Source of the DNA: Cytophaga aurantiaca DSM 3654
Lineage (GTDB): Bacteria; Bacteroidota; Bacteroidia; Cytophagales; Cytophagaceae
Assembly: GCF_000379725.1 (NCBI RefSeq)
Contig: NZ_KB903664.1
Location: forward strand, 124,154-188,153
DNA length: 64,000 bases
Reading direction: 5' to 3'
The notes beneath the pieces are model-generated. The model saw only the letters and a list, made by a program, of their open reading frames with translations, had not been told where the DNA came from and did not search any database. Below, one piece after another: positions 6,766-16,364 of this stretch. The position numbers and the translations under genes are program-made. Position 1 is the first letter of the stretch. Each line of letters begins with the position of its first letter.

Positions 6766-8835
6766 TCAACCAATCATACTACCCGCATTAACAACACCAT
6801 CTGGTTGCACAAACTTCAACGAACCATCTGCATCTTCCGCCATTAAGATCATACCTTGTGATACGATGCCTTTGATCTCACGCGGAGCAAGGTTGGCAAG
6901 TAAAGATACTTGTTGTCCGATTATTTTTTCAGGATCGAAGTGTTCTGCGATTCCGCTTACTACCGTACGTTCGTCGATGCCCGTTTTAAGTGTAAGCTTT
7001 AATAGTTTTTTTGTCTTTGCAACTTTCTCTGCTGCAATAATTGTTGCTACACGGATATCCATTTTTGCGAAGTCGTCGAAGGAAACATTTTCTTTCAATG
7101 GTTTTACTTCAGCGTTGGCAAGCAAGTTCGCCTGTTTGGTGTCCTCCAGTTTTTTAACCTGTGCTTCAATTGTTGCATCTTCTATTTTGTCAAACAACAA
7201 CTCGGCCGTGCCTAACTGATCGCCTGCTTTTAACAAGTCAATTGTACCAGCATTGTTCCAGGTGTTTGCTTTTAAGTTTAACATCGTAAATAATTTCGCC
7301 GATGTAAACGGAATGAACGGTTCAGAAACAATGGCTAGGTTTGCTGCAATCTGTAAGCCGATGTGTAAAATGGTTTTTACACGCTCCGGATTTTCTTTGT
7401 AGATCTTCCAAGGCTCCGTATCCGCTAAATATTTATTTCCCAAACGTGCAAGGTCCATCATGAAACCAAGTGCTTCACGGAAACGGTACTGCTCAATAGA
7501 TGCAGCAATCTTACCCGGAAATTCTTTTAACATCATGATCACGCCTTCGTCTGAAGCTTCAAGCTTACCTAAAGCCGGGATCACACCTTCGTAATATTTA
7601 TGTGTCAACACCAATGCACGGTTTACAAAGTTTCCGTAGATAGCTACAAGCTCATTGTTGTTGCGTGCCTGAAAATCTCTCCAGGTAAAATCATTGTCTT
7701 TTGTTTCCGGCGCATTCGCACACAATGCATAACGCAACACGTCCTGCTTGCCTTGAAATTCTTCCAAATATTCATGCAACCAAACAGCCCAGTTACGTGA
7801 CGTAGAAATTTTATCGCCTTCAAGATTCATGAACTCGTTTGCAGGTACGTTGTCGGGAAGAATATAACTTCCTTCCGCCTTCAACATAGCAGGGAAGATG
7901 ATGCAGTGAAATACGATATTATCTTTACCGATAAAGTGTACCAGCTTGGTATCGTCTTTCTTCCAGAAGTCTTCCCAGGTATTCGATTTATGAATTGCTT
8001 TGATCGCAGAATTCTTAAAGTAATCTTTTGCTGCCGAGATGTAACCGATCGGTGCATCAAACCAAACGTACAGAACTTTTCCTTCCGCACCGGCAACGGG
8101 TACAGGTACACCCCAGTCTAAATCACGTGTTACGGCACGGGGCTGCAAGCCTTGATCCAGCCACGATTTACACTGACCGTATACATTGGTCTTCCAGTTT
8201 TTATGATCTTCTAAGATCCATTGTTTCAACCACGGCTCGTATTGATCCAAAGGTAAAAACCAATGTTTCGTTGATTTCATTACCGGCTTCTCGCCACTTA
8301 GTGTAGAGCGCGGATTAATAAGCTCCGAAGGACTTAATGTTGAACCGCATTTCTCACACTGATCTCCATAGGCGTTTTCGTTTCCGCATTTCGGACAGGT
8401 ACCAATGATGTATCTATCTGCTAAGAATTGTTCAGCCTTTGGATCGTAATATTGTTCGCTGGTTTGCTCGATGAATTTTCCATCTTCATACAACTTCTTA
8501 AAATACTCCGAAGAAGTTTCCGCATGAATTTTTGAAGACGTTCTGGAATAGATATCAAATGAGATCCCCAATTCTTCAAACGATTGTTTTATCTGAACGT
8601 GGTATTTATCTACGATCTGTTGTGGTGTAACGCCTTCTTTTTTTGCACGGATGGTAATAGGCACCCCATGTTCGTCTGAACCGCCGATAAACAATACATT
8701 TTCTCCTTTCGAACGTAAAAAACGCGCATAAATATCCGCAGGCACGTAAACACCTGCCAAATGGCCGATGTGAACCGGTCCGTTGGCATACGGCAGGGCA
8801 GAGGTAATTGTATATCTAGTAGGTTTGTTCGTCAT
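6766..8835 (-). CDS. metG: Methionyl-tRNA synthetase with C-terminal tRNA-binding domain
   Basis: 689 residues from the ATG at 8833-8835 ([20 protein letters not shown]); the frame extends 28 codons upstream, but that stretch encodes no MetRS sequence. Class I signature HIGH is at residues 22-25, a KISTS form of the KMSKS loop follows DKISTSRN in the second half of the catalytic domain, and a zinc knuckle lies at C147/C150/C160/C163. The last ~110 residues form a Trbp111/EMAP-like tRNA-binding OB fold ([16 protein letters not shown]), present in long MetRS forms. Role: charging of tRNA-Met in the cytoplasm. The gene is divergent from bipA across a palindrome-rich spacer. Confidence 0.97.
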   Translation of the reverse strand: MTNKPTRYTITSALPYANGPVHIGHLAGVYVPADIYARFLRSKGENVLFIGGSDEHGVPITIRAKKEGVTPQQIVDKYHVQIKQSFEELGISFDIYSRTSSKIHAETSSEYFKKLYEDGKFIEQTSEQYYDPKAEQFLADRYIIGTCPKCGNENAYGDQCEKCGSTLSPSELINPRSTLSGEKPVMKSTKHWFLPLDQYEPWLKQWILEDHKNWKTNVYGQCKSWLDQGLQPRAVTRDLDWGVPVPVAGAEGKVLYVWFDAPIGYISAAKDYFKNSAIKAIHKSNTWEDFWKKDDTKLVHFIGKDNIVFHCIIFPAMLKAEGSYILPDNVPANEFMNLEGDKISTSRNWAVWLHEYLEEFQGKQDVLRYALCANAPETKDNDFTWRDFQARNNNELVAIYGNFVNRALVLTHKYYEGVIPALGKLEASDEGVIMMLKEFPGKIAASIEQYRFREALGFMMDLARLGNKYLADTEPWKIYKENPERVKTILHIGLQIAANLAIVSEPFIPFTSAKLFTMLNLKANTWNNAGTIDLLKAGDQLGTAELLFDKIEDATIEAQVKKLEDTKQANLLANAEVKPLKENVSFDDFAKMDIRVATIIAAEKVAKTKKLLKLTLKTGIDERTVVSGIAEHFDPEKIIGQQVSLLANLAPREIKGIVSQGMILMAEDADGSLKFVQPDGVVNAGSMIG

Positions 8836-9448
8836 ATATGTAAAGTAATGAACTGCAAATATAAGAAATAAGGCTGGTACTGTAAATCTAGGGGCGATAC
8901 CCCTAGCTAAAATATGCAAGGCTTTCAGCCTTAAAGGATTCTATAAACATTTAATGCGTTGTACCTTAACTTTATAACACACAAATAAGGCTGAAAGCCT
9001 TTCATATCCAAACTTGGGGCATCGCCCCAAGTTGAATAAGGAAGAAGACTAACTCTTGGGGCGATGCCCCAAGTTTTGCTATTACAGCCTTTCAGGCTGA
9101 GTGCTCTAACATTTACTTGATGTACTGGTTAGAGCACTTTTCAGGCTGAAAGCCTGACATATTTTAACTTGGGGCATCGCCCCAAGAATTTCAAGGCTGA
9201 ACGCTTTTGCGTTTTGCATAGTTCAGAGCAGAGCTTATTAAAAACTTACCCGATTCATATTACTTTTTCATTAATTTTCAAAAGGCTTCAAAACCTTCAT
9301 TTTAGCTTAAAAATAGCATTTTTAGACTTCTACTTTCAGCTTTTGGCCCTAAGCATGATGCATTTTTCCTTCTTTTTCAAAGCTTTAAGCATTACGCTTT
9401 TCGCTTTAAGCTTTTTTCCGTACTTTTGCACCTTATAAAATTCAATTT
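8836..9448. repeat. Array of short palindromes between metG and bipA
   Basis: No gene is seen in this 613-base divergent spacer. It holds at least eight perfect or near-perfect palindromes: CTAGGGG/CCCCTAG (8888-8906), AAGGCT/AGCCTT (8918-8932, 8987-9001), CTTGGGG/GCCCCAAG types (9011-9033, 9055-9073, 9166-9186), CAGCCT/AGGCTG (9085-9099), and a 10 bp stem GTGCTCTAAC/GTTAGAGCAC (9101-9110 with 9128-9137). Two motif families alternate. The distal 200 bases are AT-rich and lead to the bipA promoter. An 89-codon frame at 9169-9438 runs through this array and is not credible. Confidence 0.85.
9421..9428 (+). promoter_or_regulatory. Bacteroidetes -7 box of the bipA promoter
   Basis: TACTTTTG matches TAnnTTTG exactly, 20 bases before the bipA start. 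The same box followed by CA precedes both tRNA-Lys genes in this window. No exact TTTG -33 box is seen. Confidence 0.65.
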
Positions 9449-11257
9449 ATGCAGAGTATCAGGAATATTGCGATCATCGCACACGTCGATCACGGTAAAA
9501 CAACATTGGTTGATAAAATCATTCACGCTTCTAAAATCTTCAGAGAGAACCAAGTATTCGAAGACTTGATCTTGGATAACAACGATCAGGAACGCGAACG
9601 AGGCATTACAATTTTAGCTAAGAACGTTTCTATTCGTTATAAAGAACATAAAATTAACATTATCGATACACCTGGTCACGCCGATTTCGGTGGTGAAGTA
9701 GAACGTGTATTGAAAATGGCTGATGGTGTAGTACTATTAGTAGATGCATTTGAAGGTGCTATGCCTCAAACGCGTTTTGTATTAAGTAAGGCTTTGGGCT
9801 TAGGCTTGAAACCAATCTTGATTGTAAACAAAGTAGATAAAGAAAACTGCCGTCCGGACGAAGTACACGAAGAAGTATTCGACTTGATGTTCAACTTAGG
9901 TGCCACGGAGCATCAGTTGGATTTCGTTACACTTTACGGTTCAGGCCGTGGTGGTTGGATGAACACAGACTGGAAAGTTAAAACAGATAACATTATTCCT
10001 TTGTTGGATGCTATCGTGGATCACATTCCTCCAGCTCCTGTACACGAAGGTATTCCTCAAATGCAAATTACTTCTTTAGATTACTCTACATTCACAGGTC
10101 GTATTGCGATCGGTCGTGTGTTCAGAGGTGAATTGAAAGAAGGTGGTCAGTATTCATTAACTAAATCTGACGGTTCAATCAAAAAAGTACGTATTAAAGA
10201 ACTTCATTCATTTGAAGGTTTAGGTAGAGTACGTGTTGAAAGCGTTTTAGCAGGTGATATCTGTGCTGTAGTTGGTATTGAAGATTTCGAAATTGGTGAT
10301 ACAATCACAGATTTAGAAAATCCGGAAGAACTTCCTCGTATCGCTGTTGATGAGCCTACAATGAGTATGCTTTTCACAATCAACAACTCTCCATTCTTCG
10401 GTAAAGAAGGTAAATTTGTAACATCTCGCCACATCAGAGATCGTCTGAATAAAGAATTAGAAAAAAACCTTGCGTTGCGTATTCAACCAGGTGAGTCTGA
10501 AGATAAATTCTTGGTATTCGGTCGTGGTATTCTTCACTTGTCTGTATTGATCGAGACAATGAGAAGAGAAGGATATGAATTACAAGTGGGACAACCACAA
10601 GTATTATATAAAGAAATTGATGGCAAACGTTGCGAACCGGTAGAAGTATTGGTAGTAGATGTACCACAGGAAACTTCCGGTAAAGTAATCGAATTAGCTA
10701 CTCAACGTAAAGGTGAGTTGTTGATCATGGAACCAAAAGGTGATTTACAACACTTAGAGTTCAGAATCCCTTCACGTGGTATCATCGGTTTACGTACAAA
10801 CGTATTGACTGCAACATTCGGTGAAGCAATTATGACACACCGTTTAGATGGATACGAGCCTTACAAAGGTACGATCGCTGAACGCGTAAGTGGTTCTATC
10901 ATCTCTATGGATAGCGGTGATGTTACTGCATATGCATTGGATAAATTACAGGACAGAGGTAAGTTCTTCATCGAACCGGGTGATGTTATTTACCAGGGTA
11001 TGGTTATCGGCGAGCACAACCGTCAGAACGATATCACTGTAAACGTTCAACGTGAGAAGAAATTGACTAACATGCGTGCATCCGGAACAGATGATAACGC
11101 TAAGATCGCTCCGAAGATCAACTTCTCATTAGAAGAGATGATGGAATACATCCAGAAGGATGAATACATCGAGGTTACGCCTAAGTCTTTACGTATGCGT
11201 AAAATCCTTCTTGACGAGAACGAACGTTTGAGAAACACGAAAAAAGAAACAGTTTAA
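9449..11257 (+). CDS. bipA: Ribosome-associated GTPase BipA/TypA
   Basis: 602 residues, typical length. GTPase motifs: AHVDHGKT (P-loop, residues 11-18), ERGITI (switch I), DTPGHADFGGEVERV (switch II) and NKVDK (G4). Translation-factor domain II follows, then the EF-G-like domains and the BipA-specific C-terminal domain. Family role: GTPase binding the 70S ribosome, involved in ribosome assembly and stress adaptation. Single gene with its own promoter and terminator. Confidence 0.97.
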   Translation: MQSIRNIAIIAHVDHGKTTLVDKIIHASKIFRENQVFEDLILDNNDQERERGITILAKNVSIRYKEHKINIIDTPGHADFGGEVERVLKMADGVVLLVDAFEGAMPQTRFVLSKALGLGLKPILIVNKVDKENCRPDEVHEEVFDLMFNLGATEHQLDFVTLYGSGRGGWMNTDWKVKTDNIIPLLDAIVDHIPPAPVHEGIPQMQITSLDYSTFTGRIAIGRVFRGELKEGGQYSLTKSDGSIKKVRIKELHSFEGLGRVRVESVLAGDICAVVGIEDFEIGDTITDLENPEELPRIAVDEPTMSMLFTINNSPFFGKEGKFVTSRHIRDRLNKELEKNLALRIQPGESEDKFLVFGRGILHLSVLIETMRREGYELQVGQPQVLYKEIDGKRCEPVEVLVVDVPQETSGKVIELATQRKGELLIMEPKGDLQHLEFRIPSRGIIGLRTNVLTATFGEAIMTHRLDGYEPYKGTIAERVSGSIISMDSGDVTAYALDKLQDRGKFFIEPGDVIYQGMVIGEHNRQNDITVNVQREKKLTNMRASGTDDNAKIAPKINFSLEEMMEYIQKDEYIEVTPKSLRMRKILLDENERLRNTKKETV

Positions 11258-11276
11258 TCTGTTCTTTACATATATG

Positions 11277-11313
11277 AAAAGCCTTCTGATAGAAATATCG
11301 GAAGGCTTTTTTG
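11277..11313 (+). terminator. Terminator after bipA
   Basis: AAAAGCCTTC-TGATA / TATCG-GAAGGCTTTTTT hairpin with a strong T-run, 20 bases after the bipA stop. Confidence 0.88.
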
Positions 11314-11335
11314 TTTGGTATACATTGTTTGTGTT

Positions 11336-11395
11336 CCCACGACTGAAGTCGTGGGCTATGCAAACCGTACTGCATAGCCCATGGTTTTAACCATG
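11336..11395. repeat. Chained palindromes (CCCACGACT-type REP)
   Basis: Three overlapping inverted repeats: CCCACGACT/AGTCGTGGG (11336-11355), GGGCTATGCA/TGCATAGCCC (11353-11380) and CATGGTT/AACCATG (11380-11395). Related, more degenerate copies lie at 12511-12631 downstream of the first TPR paralogue. Confidence 0.8.
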
Positions 11396-11546
11396 AGATT
11401 TATAAGATTAACCATCCAAGCCGTTTATTTCGCTGCTGGCGCAAGCATTTGCTTACGCCTTTCATATGAATTTGAATAGCCGATTATATTAAATATCTTA
11501 ACGTAAGATATGTTTTGTAGAATATTGAATTGCTAATACATCATTT

Positions 11547-12482
11547 ATGAAAAGGGTTTTATTAATATTTTTATTTCTATTCGCATCCTTACTTTATTCC
11601 ATTGCTTGTGTTAATGGGCTTACACGAGAGCTAAAGGATGGCACAGTGGTTTCAATGGATTTAAGAGGGGAGCATAGTAAGTATATTCCTATGGGATATT
11701 TGATTTTTAACAGTGATAAAGCATTAAAACGGTTGGATAGTTTATGGAAGACTACAAAAGATGTAGATTATTTATCCGATTATGCTGTTGTTTTAATTTT
11801 TCAACATGAATATAAAAAGGCAAGGGACATTTATTTGAAGATTGAAAAAATAAAGCCTGATCAGTATGCCACTGCTGCAAATCTTGGGACGGCATATGAA
11901 TTGTTGGGCGATAATAATAACGCACTTAAATGGATACGCAAATCTGTACAGATTAATCCTGCGTCACATGATAGTTCAGAATGGGTTCATGTAAACATTC
12001 TTGAAGCAAAAATAAAAGGAGATAAATTTTATACATCTGATTTTTTATTAAAAACCAACTTTGGCAACGACTCCATTCCTGTATCTGCATTGTCCAATAC
12101 TGAATTAATTAAACTAAGTGATGCCCTAGCTTTTCAGTTGAATGAAAGAGTATATTTTACAAATCCATTAGATAACGATAAAATTGTTGCTCAGCTATTA
12201 TTTGATCTGGCGAATGTTTTGACCTTGCTTGAGAATAAAAAAGACGCGTTAGCTGTATATAAAATAGCCAGAAAATATGGATACTCAGGTCCGCTTTTAG
12301 ATAGTCGAATGAATTATGTTAAATCTAAGTTAATAGCCGATACAGATTCTTTACAAGCAATCAGTAAACCTGTTTTGCAAACACCTGTTTCTGAATCCGA
12401 CTATACACTGTTCTATATCCTCGGTGTAGGTGCCAGTATATTATCAATAGGTGGTTTTTTCTTTTTTAAGAGAAAGAAATGA
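11547..12482 (+). CDS. TPR-containing exported protein with C-terminal membrane anchor (paralogue 1)
   Basis: 311 residues: signal peptide (about 1-20, ...LLYSIACVNG), a TPR-like middle (about 75-135; DYLSDYAVVLIFQHEYKKARDIYLK then ATAANLGTAYELLGDNNNAL), and a C-terminal hydrophobic helix followed by KRKK. This predicts a periplasmic domain anchored in the inner membrane. It is clearly paralogous to the next gene, sharing many identical blocks (RLDSLWK, DYLSDY, GTAYELLGDN/GTLYELLGDN, HDSSEW). The function is unknown; TPRs suggest protein binding. No catalytic motif is seen. Confidence 0.78.
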   Translation: MKRVLLIFLFLFASLLYSIACVNGLTRELKDGTVVSMDLRGEHSKYIPMGYLIFNSDKALKRLDSLWKTTKDVDYLSDYAVVLIFQHEYKKARDIYLKIEKIKPDQYATAANLGTAYELLGDNNNALKWIRKSVQINPASHDSSEWVHVNILEAKIKGDKFYTSDFLLKTNFGNDSIPVSALSNTELIKLSDALAFQLNERVYFTNPLDNDKIVAQLLFDLANVLTLLENKKDALAVYKIARKYGYSGPLLDSRMNYVKSKLIADTDSLQAISKPVLQTPVSESDYTLFYILGVGASILSIGGFFFFKRKK

Positions 12483-12510
12483 ATCTATGCGTAGAGGCTA
12501 TATAACCTAT

Positions 12511-12636
12511 TTCCACGATTGAAGTTGTGGGTTATGCAAAGTCGTAGGCTACGCAAAGGCATTATGTGATCCCAACCGTTTCAATGATTATCTGTTTAAC
12601 TATTTGCATAGCCCACGATTTTATCCGTGGGTAATT
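12511..12636. repeat. Degenerate copies of the CCCACGACT-type palindrome
   Basis: TTCCACGATTGAAGTTGTGG at 12511-12530 and CCCACGATTTTATCCGTGGG at 12612-12631 are altered versions of the palindrome at 11336, with GTTATGCAAA/TTTGCATAGC tags beside them. Confidence 0.65.
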
Positions 12637-12768
12637 GATTAGAAAAAGTATTCAACCTTATATTTTCATTCAGTAATTTGAATAGCCCGATTATATTAAA
12701 TATATTAACATACGAATAAGACTGCTAGAGAACTATTCAATTAAAGTTGAACAATATTTGAAGTTTAC

Positions 12769-13713
12769 ATGATAAGAGTTATTTGCCTATTCGTTATTTC
12801 ATTTTTCTTAGTTACATCATCATATGCTTGTATACAGGGGCTTCAGGAATTAAGCGATGGTAGAGTCGTTTCAGTAGAGAATCAAAATCTTTTTATCCCT
12901 AAAGGGAATACACTCATTCCTCAGGATGAAAACGTATTGTTTCGTTTGGATAGCTTGTGGAAAGCCACTAAGAATGTAGATTATTTGTCTGATTACGGAA
13001 TGGTGCTCATTGTAAATGGAAAATACGAAGAAGCAAAAAACAGTTATTTACAGATTGAAAAAATAAAGCCGAATCAATATCCAACAGCGTCAAACCTTGG
13101 AACGCTATACGAGTTGCTTGGGGATAATAAAAATGCACTCACATGGATTCAGAAAGCTGTAAAGTTAAATCCGGTATCACACGACAGTTCTGAGTGGCTG
13201 CATGTACGGATCCTGGAAGCAAAGATCAATGGAGCACCTTATGTAAATACAAATTTTTTATTGCACACAGATTTTGGTCGTGATTCGATACCTGCCTCGG
13301 AATTATCAAAAACAGAATTGCTGCATTTGCAAAAAGCATTATTCTATCAATTAAATGAGCGTTTAACATTTATTCATTCATCTGATAAAATTGTTGCACA
13401 GCTTTTATTTGATCTGGCGAATATTTCCTTGCTTACAGGCGTGAATATTTATCAGGTAAATGATATATACAGCATGGCTAAAAAGTATGGATACGAAGGT
13501 CCTTTGTGGGATAAGAGAAGCACGTATGCAAAACATTTAAGTCTGAAGATCAATAAAGGACAGGTAGATACTCCTGCTCATAAAAGAGAAGAAGTGAAAA
13601 CACCTGAAGTAGATTTTCCATGGGCAATCATTCTTGGCGTTTGTTTTCTAATCGCTCCGGTGTTTATGTTCTTCTATTTGAAATCAAAAATGAATACCAG
13701 TAATCCGAAATAA
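12769..13713 (+). CDS. TPR-containing exported protein with C-terminal membrane anchor (paralogue 2)
   Basis: 314 residues with the same layout as the preceding paralogue: signal peptide (1-20, ...SSYACIQG), TPR-like middle (DYLSDYGMVLIVNGKYEEAKN, then GTLYELLGDNKNALTWI) and a hydrophobic C-terminal helix with a short basic tail. The upstream regions of the two genes also match (TTGAATAGCC(C)GATTATATTA), so the duplication included regulatory DNA. The next gene starts 11 bases after the stop, so they form an operon. Function unknown. Confidence 0.78.
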   Translation: MIRVICLFVISFFLVTSSYACIQGLQELSDGRVVSVENQNLFIPKGNTLIPQDENVLFRLDSLWKATKNVDYLSDYGMVLIVNGKYEEAKNSYLQIEKIKPNQYPTASNLGTLYELLGDNKNALTWIQKAVKLNPVSHDSSEWLHVRILEAKINGAPYVNTNFLLHTDFGRDSIPASELSKTELLHLQKALFYQLNERLTFIHSSDKIVAQLLFDLANISLLTGVNIYQVNDIYSMAKKYGYEGPLWDKRSTYAKHLSLKINKGQVDTPAHKREEVKTPEVDFPWAIILGVCFLIAPVFMFFYLKSKMNTSNPK

Positions 13714-13724
13714 TTTTTTTAGTC

Positions 13725-14222
13725 ATGTACACATACATAAAAAATATTCTGGTAGTTATTTGTATACTTGTGGCAGGGCTAAGTGATGTAGCTGCTCAGA
13801 ATGATACCTGTAATGTCCAGTCTTACGTACGTGCTGACGGGGTTTTGATTCGTGGCGTTGATTTTGAACCGATTTTTAAAAATGATAGTATACAAATATC
13901 AGCAGCCATGTATACAATCGATAAAGATTATTATTTGGTGCTTCGTATTGAAGGGGATAAGAAATTATATAAATACAACAATGATCTTGCTATACAATTC
14001 TCTGACAGTACAGTTATTTTATTGCCTTTTGATTCTAATAAAGATGACCGCAGTAAAAAAATGTATGAAAGTTATTTTAAAATAAATAACGATGGTATGG
14101 GATACATAGAGCGGTATACTGTTGAACGTTTTATTTATACCGTTAATGGTGTTCGGAAAAACCTGATGATTCAACGAAAACACATTCTTCAGCGGCATTT
14201 TGCCTGCCTTAGAAAGAATTGA
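13725..14222 (+). CDS. Hypothetical secreted protein
   Basis: 165 residues with a signal peptide (about 1-25, ...LSDVAAQ). Beta-strand-rich mature part with no recognisable domain. It lies 11 bases after TPR paralogue 2, so it is probably translated from the same transcript and may be a partner of that protein. The stop lies close to the convergent gene on the other strand. Confidence 0.65.
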   Translation: MYTYIKNILVVICILVAGLSDVAAQNDTCNVQSYVRADGVLIRGVDFEPIFKNDSIQISAAMYTIDKDYYLVLRIEGDKKLYKYNNDLAIQFSDSTVILLPFDSNKDDRSKKMYESYFKINNDGMGYIERYTVERFIYTVNGVRKNLMIQRKHILQRHFACLRKN

Positions 14223-14260
14223 TTTTTATTCAATAGCTACTGGATTATATGTATCAGTAC

Positions 14261-15034
14261 CTATTTTTTATTGAAGTAGCCTTTAAAATAATTAACAGAG
14301 AAAATATTGTTAATGGATAAAGTTAACGCCCAGGCTTGGATGCTGGCATCAGATCCATTGGGTAATATCCGTATTGTATAAGCGTAAAGTGATTCAAGAG
14401 TTATATAATCGGTGATACAATAGCCTAGCCCAACTTGAGTTAAGTTCCGATCAAAAAAATGATAACCTGTTACTGAGCTTCCTGTGTTAAACATGATTTC
14501 GTTTGAAACATATAAATAGAGTGCTCCCTGTATTAGATTTTTTTTATTTATTCCTACAACAGATTTTATTAAGTAGCGTGGACGAAACGTATTGACAAAG
14601 TCACCTGTACTATTTTCTATGATACGATCTTCAATACGGATTCTGTTTTGAAGTGTCCAGCGATTAAACGGAGAATAGTAAACATTTTGAATAGCAATTC
14701 TGTATTCCATTCTGTCATAATCAGAATCTGCAGTTGATCTGTTCCAGATAGGTTCAAAAAATAGAGAAGTCTTTACTTTTGATCTGAAATAGTGATTATA
14801 CCAGATTCTACCGCCCACCCCGGAATTATAGCCTAAACTAGTAGAAGTATCTGCATCAGATTCACGGTTTGAATACAGATCAATTCCAATGGTTGATTTA
14901 TTAAAAGGTTTGCTTGTAAAATCTATTTCAGGCCAGAATTGTGTACTCGAATTTTTTTGCGCAATCACATTTTCAGATTGAAAAAAGAAAAGTGCACACG
15001 ATAAAAATAAATAAACCCTATATATATTCCGCAT
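14261..15034 (-). CDS. DUF2490-like outer-membrane protein
   Basis: 257 residues with a signal peptide (1-25, ...NVIAQ). The mature part is a run of amphipathic strands with the DUF2490 pattern: an internal RIRIEDRIIEN motif (the WxxxxRxRxEdR core), QVGLGYCITDYITLESLYAY near the end, and a terminal basic tail. Likely an outer-membrane beta-barrel; the role of DUF2490 proteins is not established. A second member lies at 21042. Convergent with the gene at 13725 and divergent from the FGE gene. Confidence 0.7.
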   Translation of the reverse strand: MRNIYRVYLFLSCALFFFQSENVIAQKNSSTQFWPEIDFTSKPFNKSTIGIDLYSNRESDADTSTSLGYNSGVGGRIWYNHYFRSKVKTSLFFEPIWNRSTADSDYDRMEYRIAIQNVYYSPFNRWTLQNRIRIEDRIIENSTGDFVNTFRPRYLIKSVVGINKKNLIQGALYLYVSNEIMFNTGSSVTGYHFFDRNLTQVGLGYCITDYITLESLYAYTIRILPNGSDASIQAWALTLSINNIFSVNYFKGYFNKK

Positions 15035-15119
15035 AAACTAAAGGATATGGGCTAATTTACACTTATTTTATTAAATCTGCTTGCATGATAAATCTAAAAA
15101 ATAATAATACATTTATTTT

Positions 15120-16244
15120 ATGAATAAAATAATACGTAAGCTGGTCAATTCAATTGCAGTTTTAACTTTCATATTTTCATTGGCTTGTACATCTCCTTCG
15201 GAGCAGGCTGCAGAAACGAAAGATAGCATGAGTTGCCACAAAGGGATTCCGGATCGTTTTTCGAGCAGTGGTGGTGTTGTAAATCTTTCAGATATTGTAC
15301 AACGTGCGGATACCAATCATACTGGCATGGTATGGGTACCCGGAGGTACGTTTTCTATGGGGGCAGACAACAAGCAAGCTTCCCGGGATGAATATCCCAA
15401 ACATAGAGTAACGGTAGATGGCTTCTGGATGGATGCTACAGAAGTTACAAATAAAGAGTTTACAGAATTTGTAGAAGCGACAGGATATATAACAACTGCT
15501 GAACGGAAAATAAACTGGGATGAAATAAAAAATCAAGTTCCTGTAGGAACACCGAAGCCGCATGATAGTTTGTTGCTGCCATCTTCGTTGATATTTAAGC
15601 CATCGCTGGGGCAGATTGATATGAATGATTATACGCAATGGTGGGAGTGGAAGCGCGGTGCAGACTGGCAACATCCTCAAGGGCCGGGGAGTACTATTGA
15701 AGGTAAAGAGGATTATCCGGTTGTACAGGTTTCCTGGGATGATGCAGTGGCATATGCTAAATGGGCTGGGAAACGCTTGCCTACCGAAGCGGAGTGGGAG
15801 TATGCAGCGCGCGGAGGTCTTGAAAATAATATTTATCCATGGGGCAATACATTCTTAAAAGATGGTAAGCCAAATGCGAATTACTGGCAGGGGAAATTTC
15901 CATATCAAAATGATAACAGTGATACATATGAAAATTCGGCTCCTGTTAAATCATTCAAGCCAAATGGCTATGGGTTGTATGATATAGCAGGAAATGTATG
16001 GGAATGGTGTTCGGATCTATACAGATATGATTATTATGTATCCATGGAAAATATTGTTTCCAAAAATCCCATGGGGCCTATAGATAGCTATGATCCTGAC
16101 GAACCTAATGTTTCAAAACGTGTAACAAGAGGAGGTTCTTTTTTATGCAATGAATCGTATTGTTCGGGATATAGAGTTGCAAGACGCATGAAGACAACAC
16201 CGGATTCTTCTATGGAACATCAGGGTTTCAGGTGTGTGAAATAG
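15120..16244 (+). CDS. Formylglycine-generating enzyme (sulfatase-modifying factor), lipoprotein
   Basis: 374 residues with a lipoprotein-type signal peptide (FSLAC, Cys23). The FGE-sulfatase domain shows MVWVPGGTFSMG, DGFWMDATEVTNKEF, RLPTEAEWEYAARGG and NVWEWCSD. The C-terminal block GGSFLCNESYCSGYR carries both catalytic cysteines (C343 and C348) that bind copper in true FGEs, and is followed by TPDSS...GFRC as in human SUMF1. Role: oxidises the active-site Cys of sulfatases to formylglycine. Two Cys-type sulfatases encoded further along this window are obvious substrates. Unlike cytoplasmic FGEs, it appears to be exported. A non-catalytic SUMF-like role (as in GldK/GldJ) is unlikely because both cysteines are kept. 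Confidence 0.9.
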   Translation: MNKIIRKLVNSIAVLTFIFSLACTSPSEQAAETKDSMSCHKGIPDRFSSSGGVVNLSDIVQRADTNHTGMVWVPGGTFSMGADNKQASRDEYPKHRVTVDGFWMDATEVTNKEFTEFVEATGYITTAERKINWDEIKNQVPVGTPKPHDSLLLPSSLIFKPSLGQIDMNDYTQWWEWKRGADWQHPQGPGSTIEGKEDYPVVQVSWDDAVAYAKWAGKRLPTEAEWEYAARGGLENNIYPWGNTFLKDGKPNANYWQGKFPYQNDNSDTYENSAPVKSFKPNGYGLYDIAGNVWEWCSDLYRYDYYVSMENIVSKNPMGPIDSYDPDEPNVSKRVTRGGSFLCNESYCSGYRVARRMKTTPDSSMEHQGFRCVK

Positions 16245-16268
16245 AAAGATCGTTTTCAATAGTCCGGT

Positions 16269-16288
16269 CCGTCACATAAATGTGACGG
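16269..16288. repeat. Short palindrome after the FGE gene
   Basis: CCGTCACA-TAAA-TGTGACGG, a perfect 8 bp stem 24 bases after the stop, without a T-run. It could be a processing/stability hairpin or a binding site. Confidence 0.5.
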
Positions 16289-16364
16289 CAATGAAAGCGA
16301 GGCAATTTTTCAAATCAACATATGTTGTATGCATGGTGTTCAAACTAAGCGGGCAATTAATTCA

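Noticed and set aside
9169-9438. 89-codon plus-strand frame in the metG-bipA spacer
   Set aside because: It crosses a palindrome and a long low-complexity AT-rich stretch, overlaps the bipA promoter box, and encodes a Phe/Leu-rich sequence with no family pattern.
11547-13713. Sortase-type or T9SS sorting signal on the TPR paralogues
   Set aside because: The C-terminal hydrophobic helix plus basic tail has no LPxTG-like motif and does not match the T9SS domain; it reads as a simple membrane anchor.
16269-16288. Rho-independent terminator of the FGE gene
   Set aside because: The 8 bp hairpin lacks a T-run after it, so it is listed only as a palindrome.
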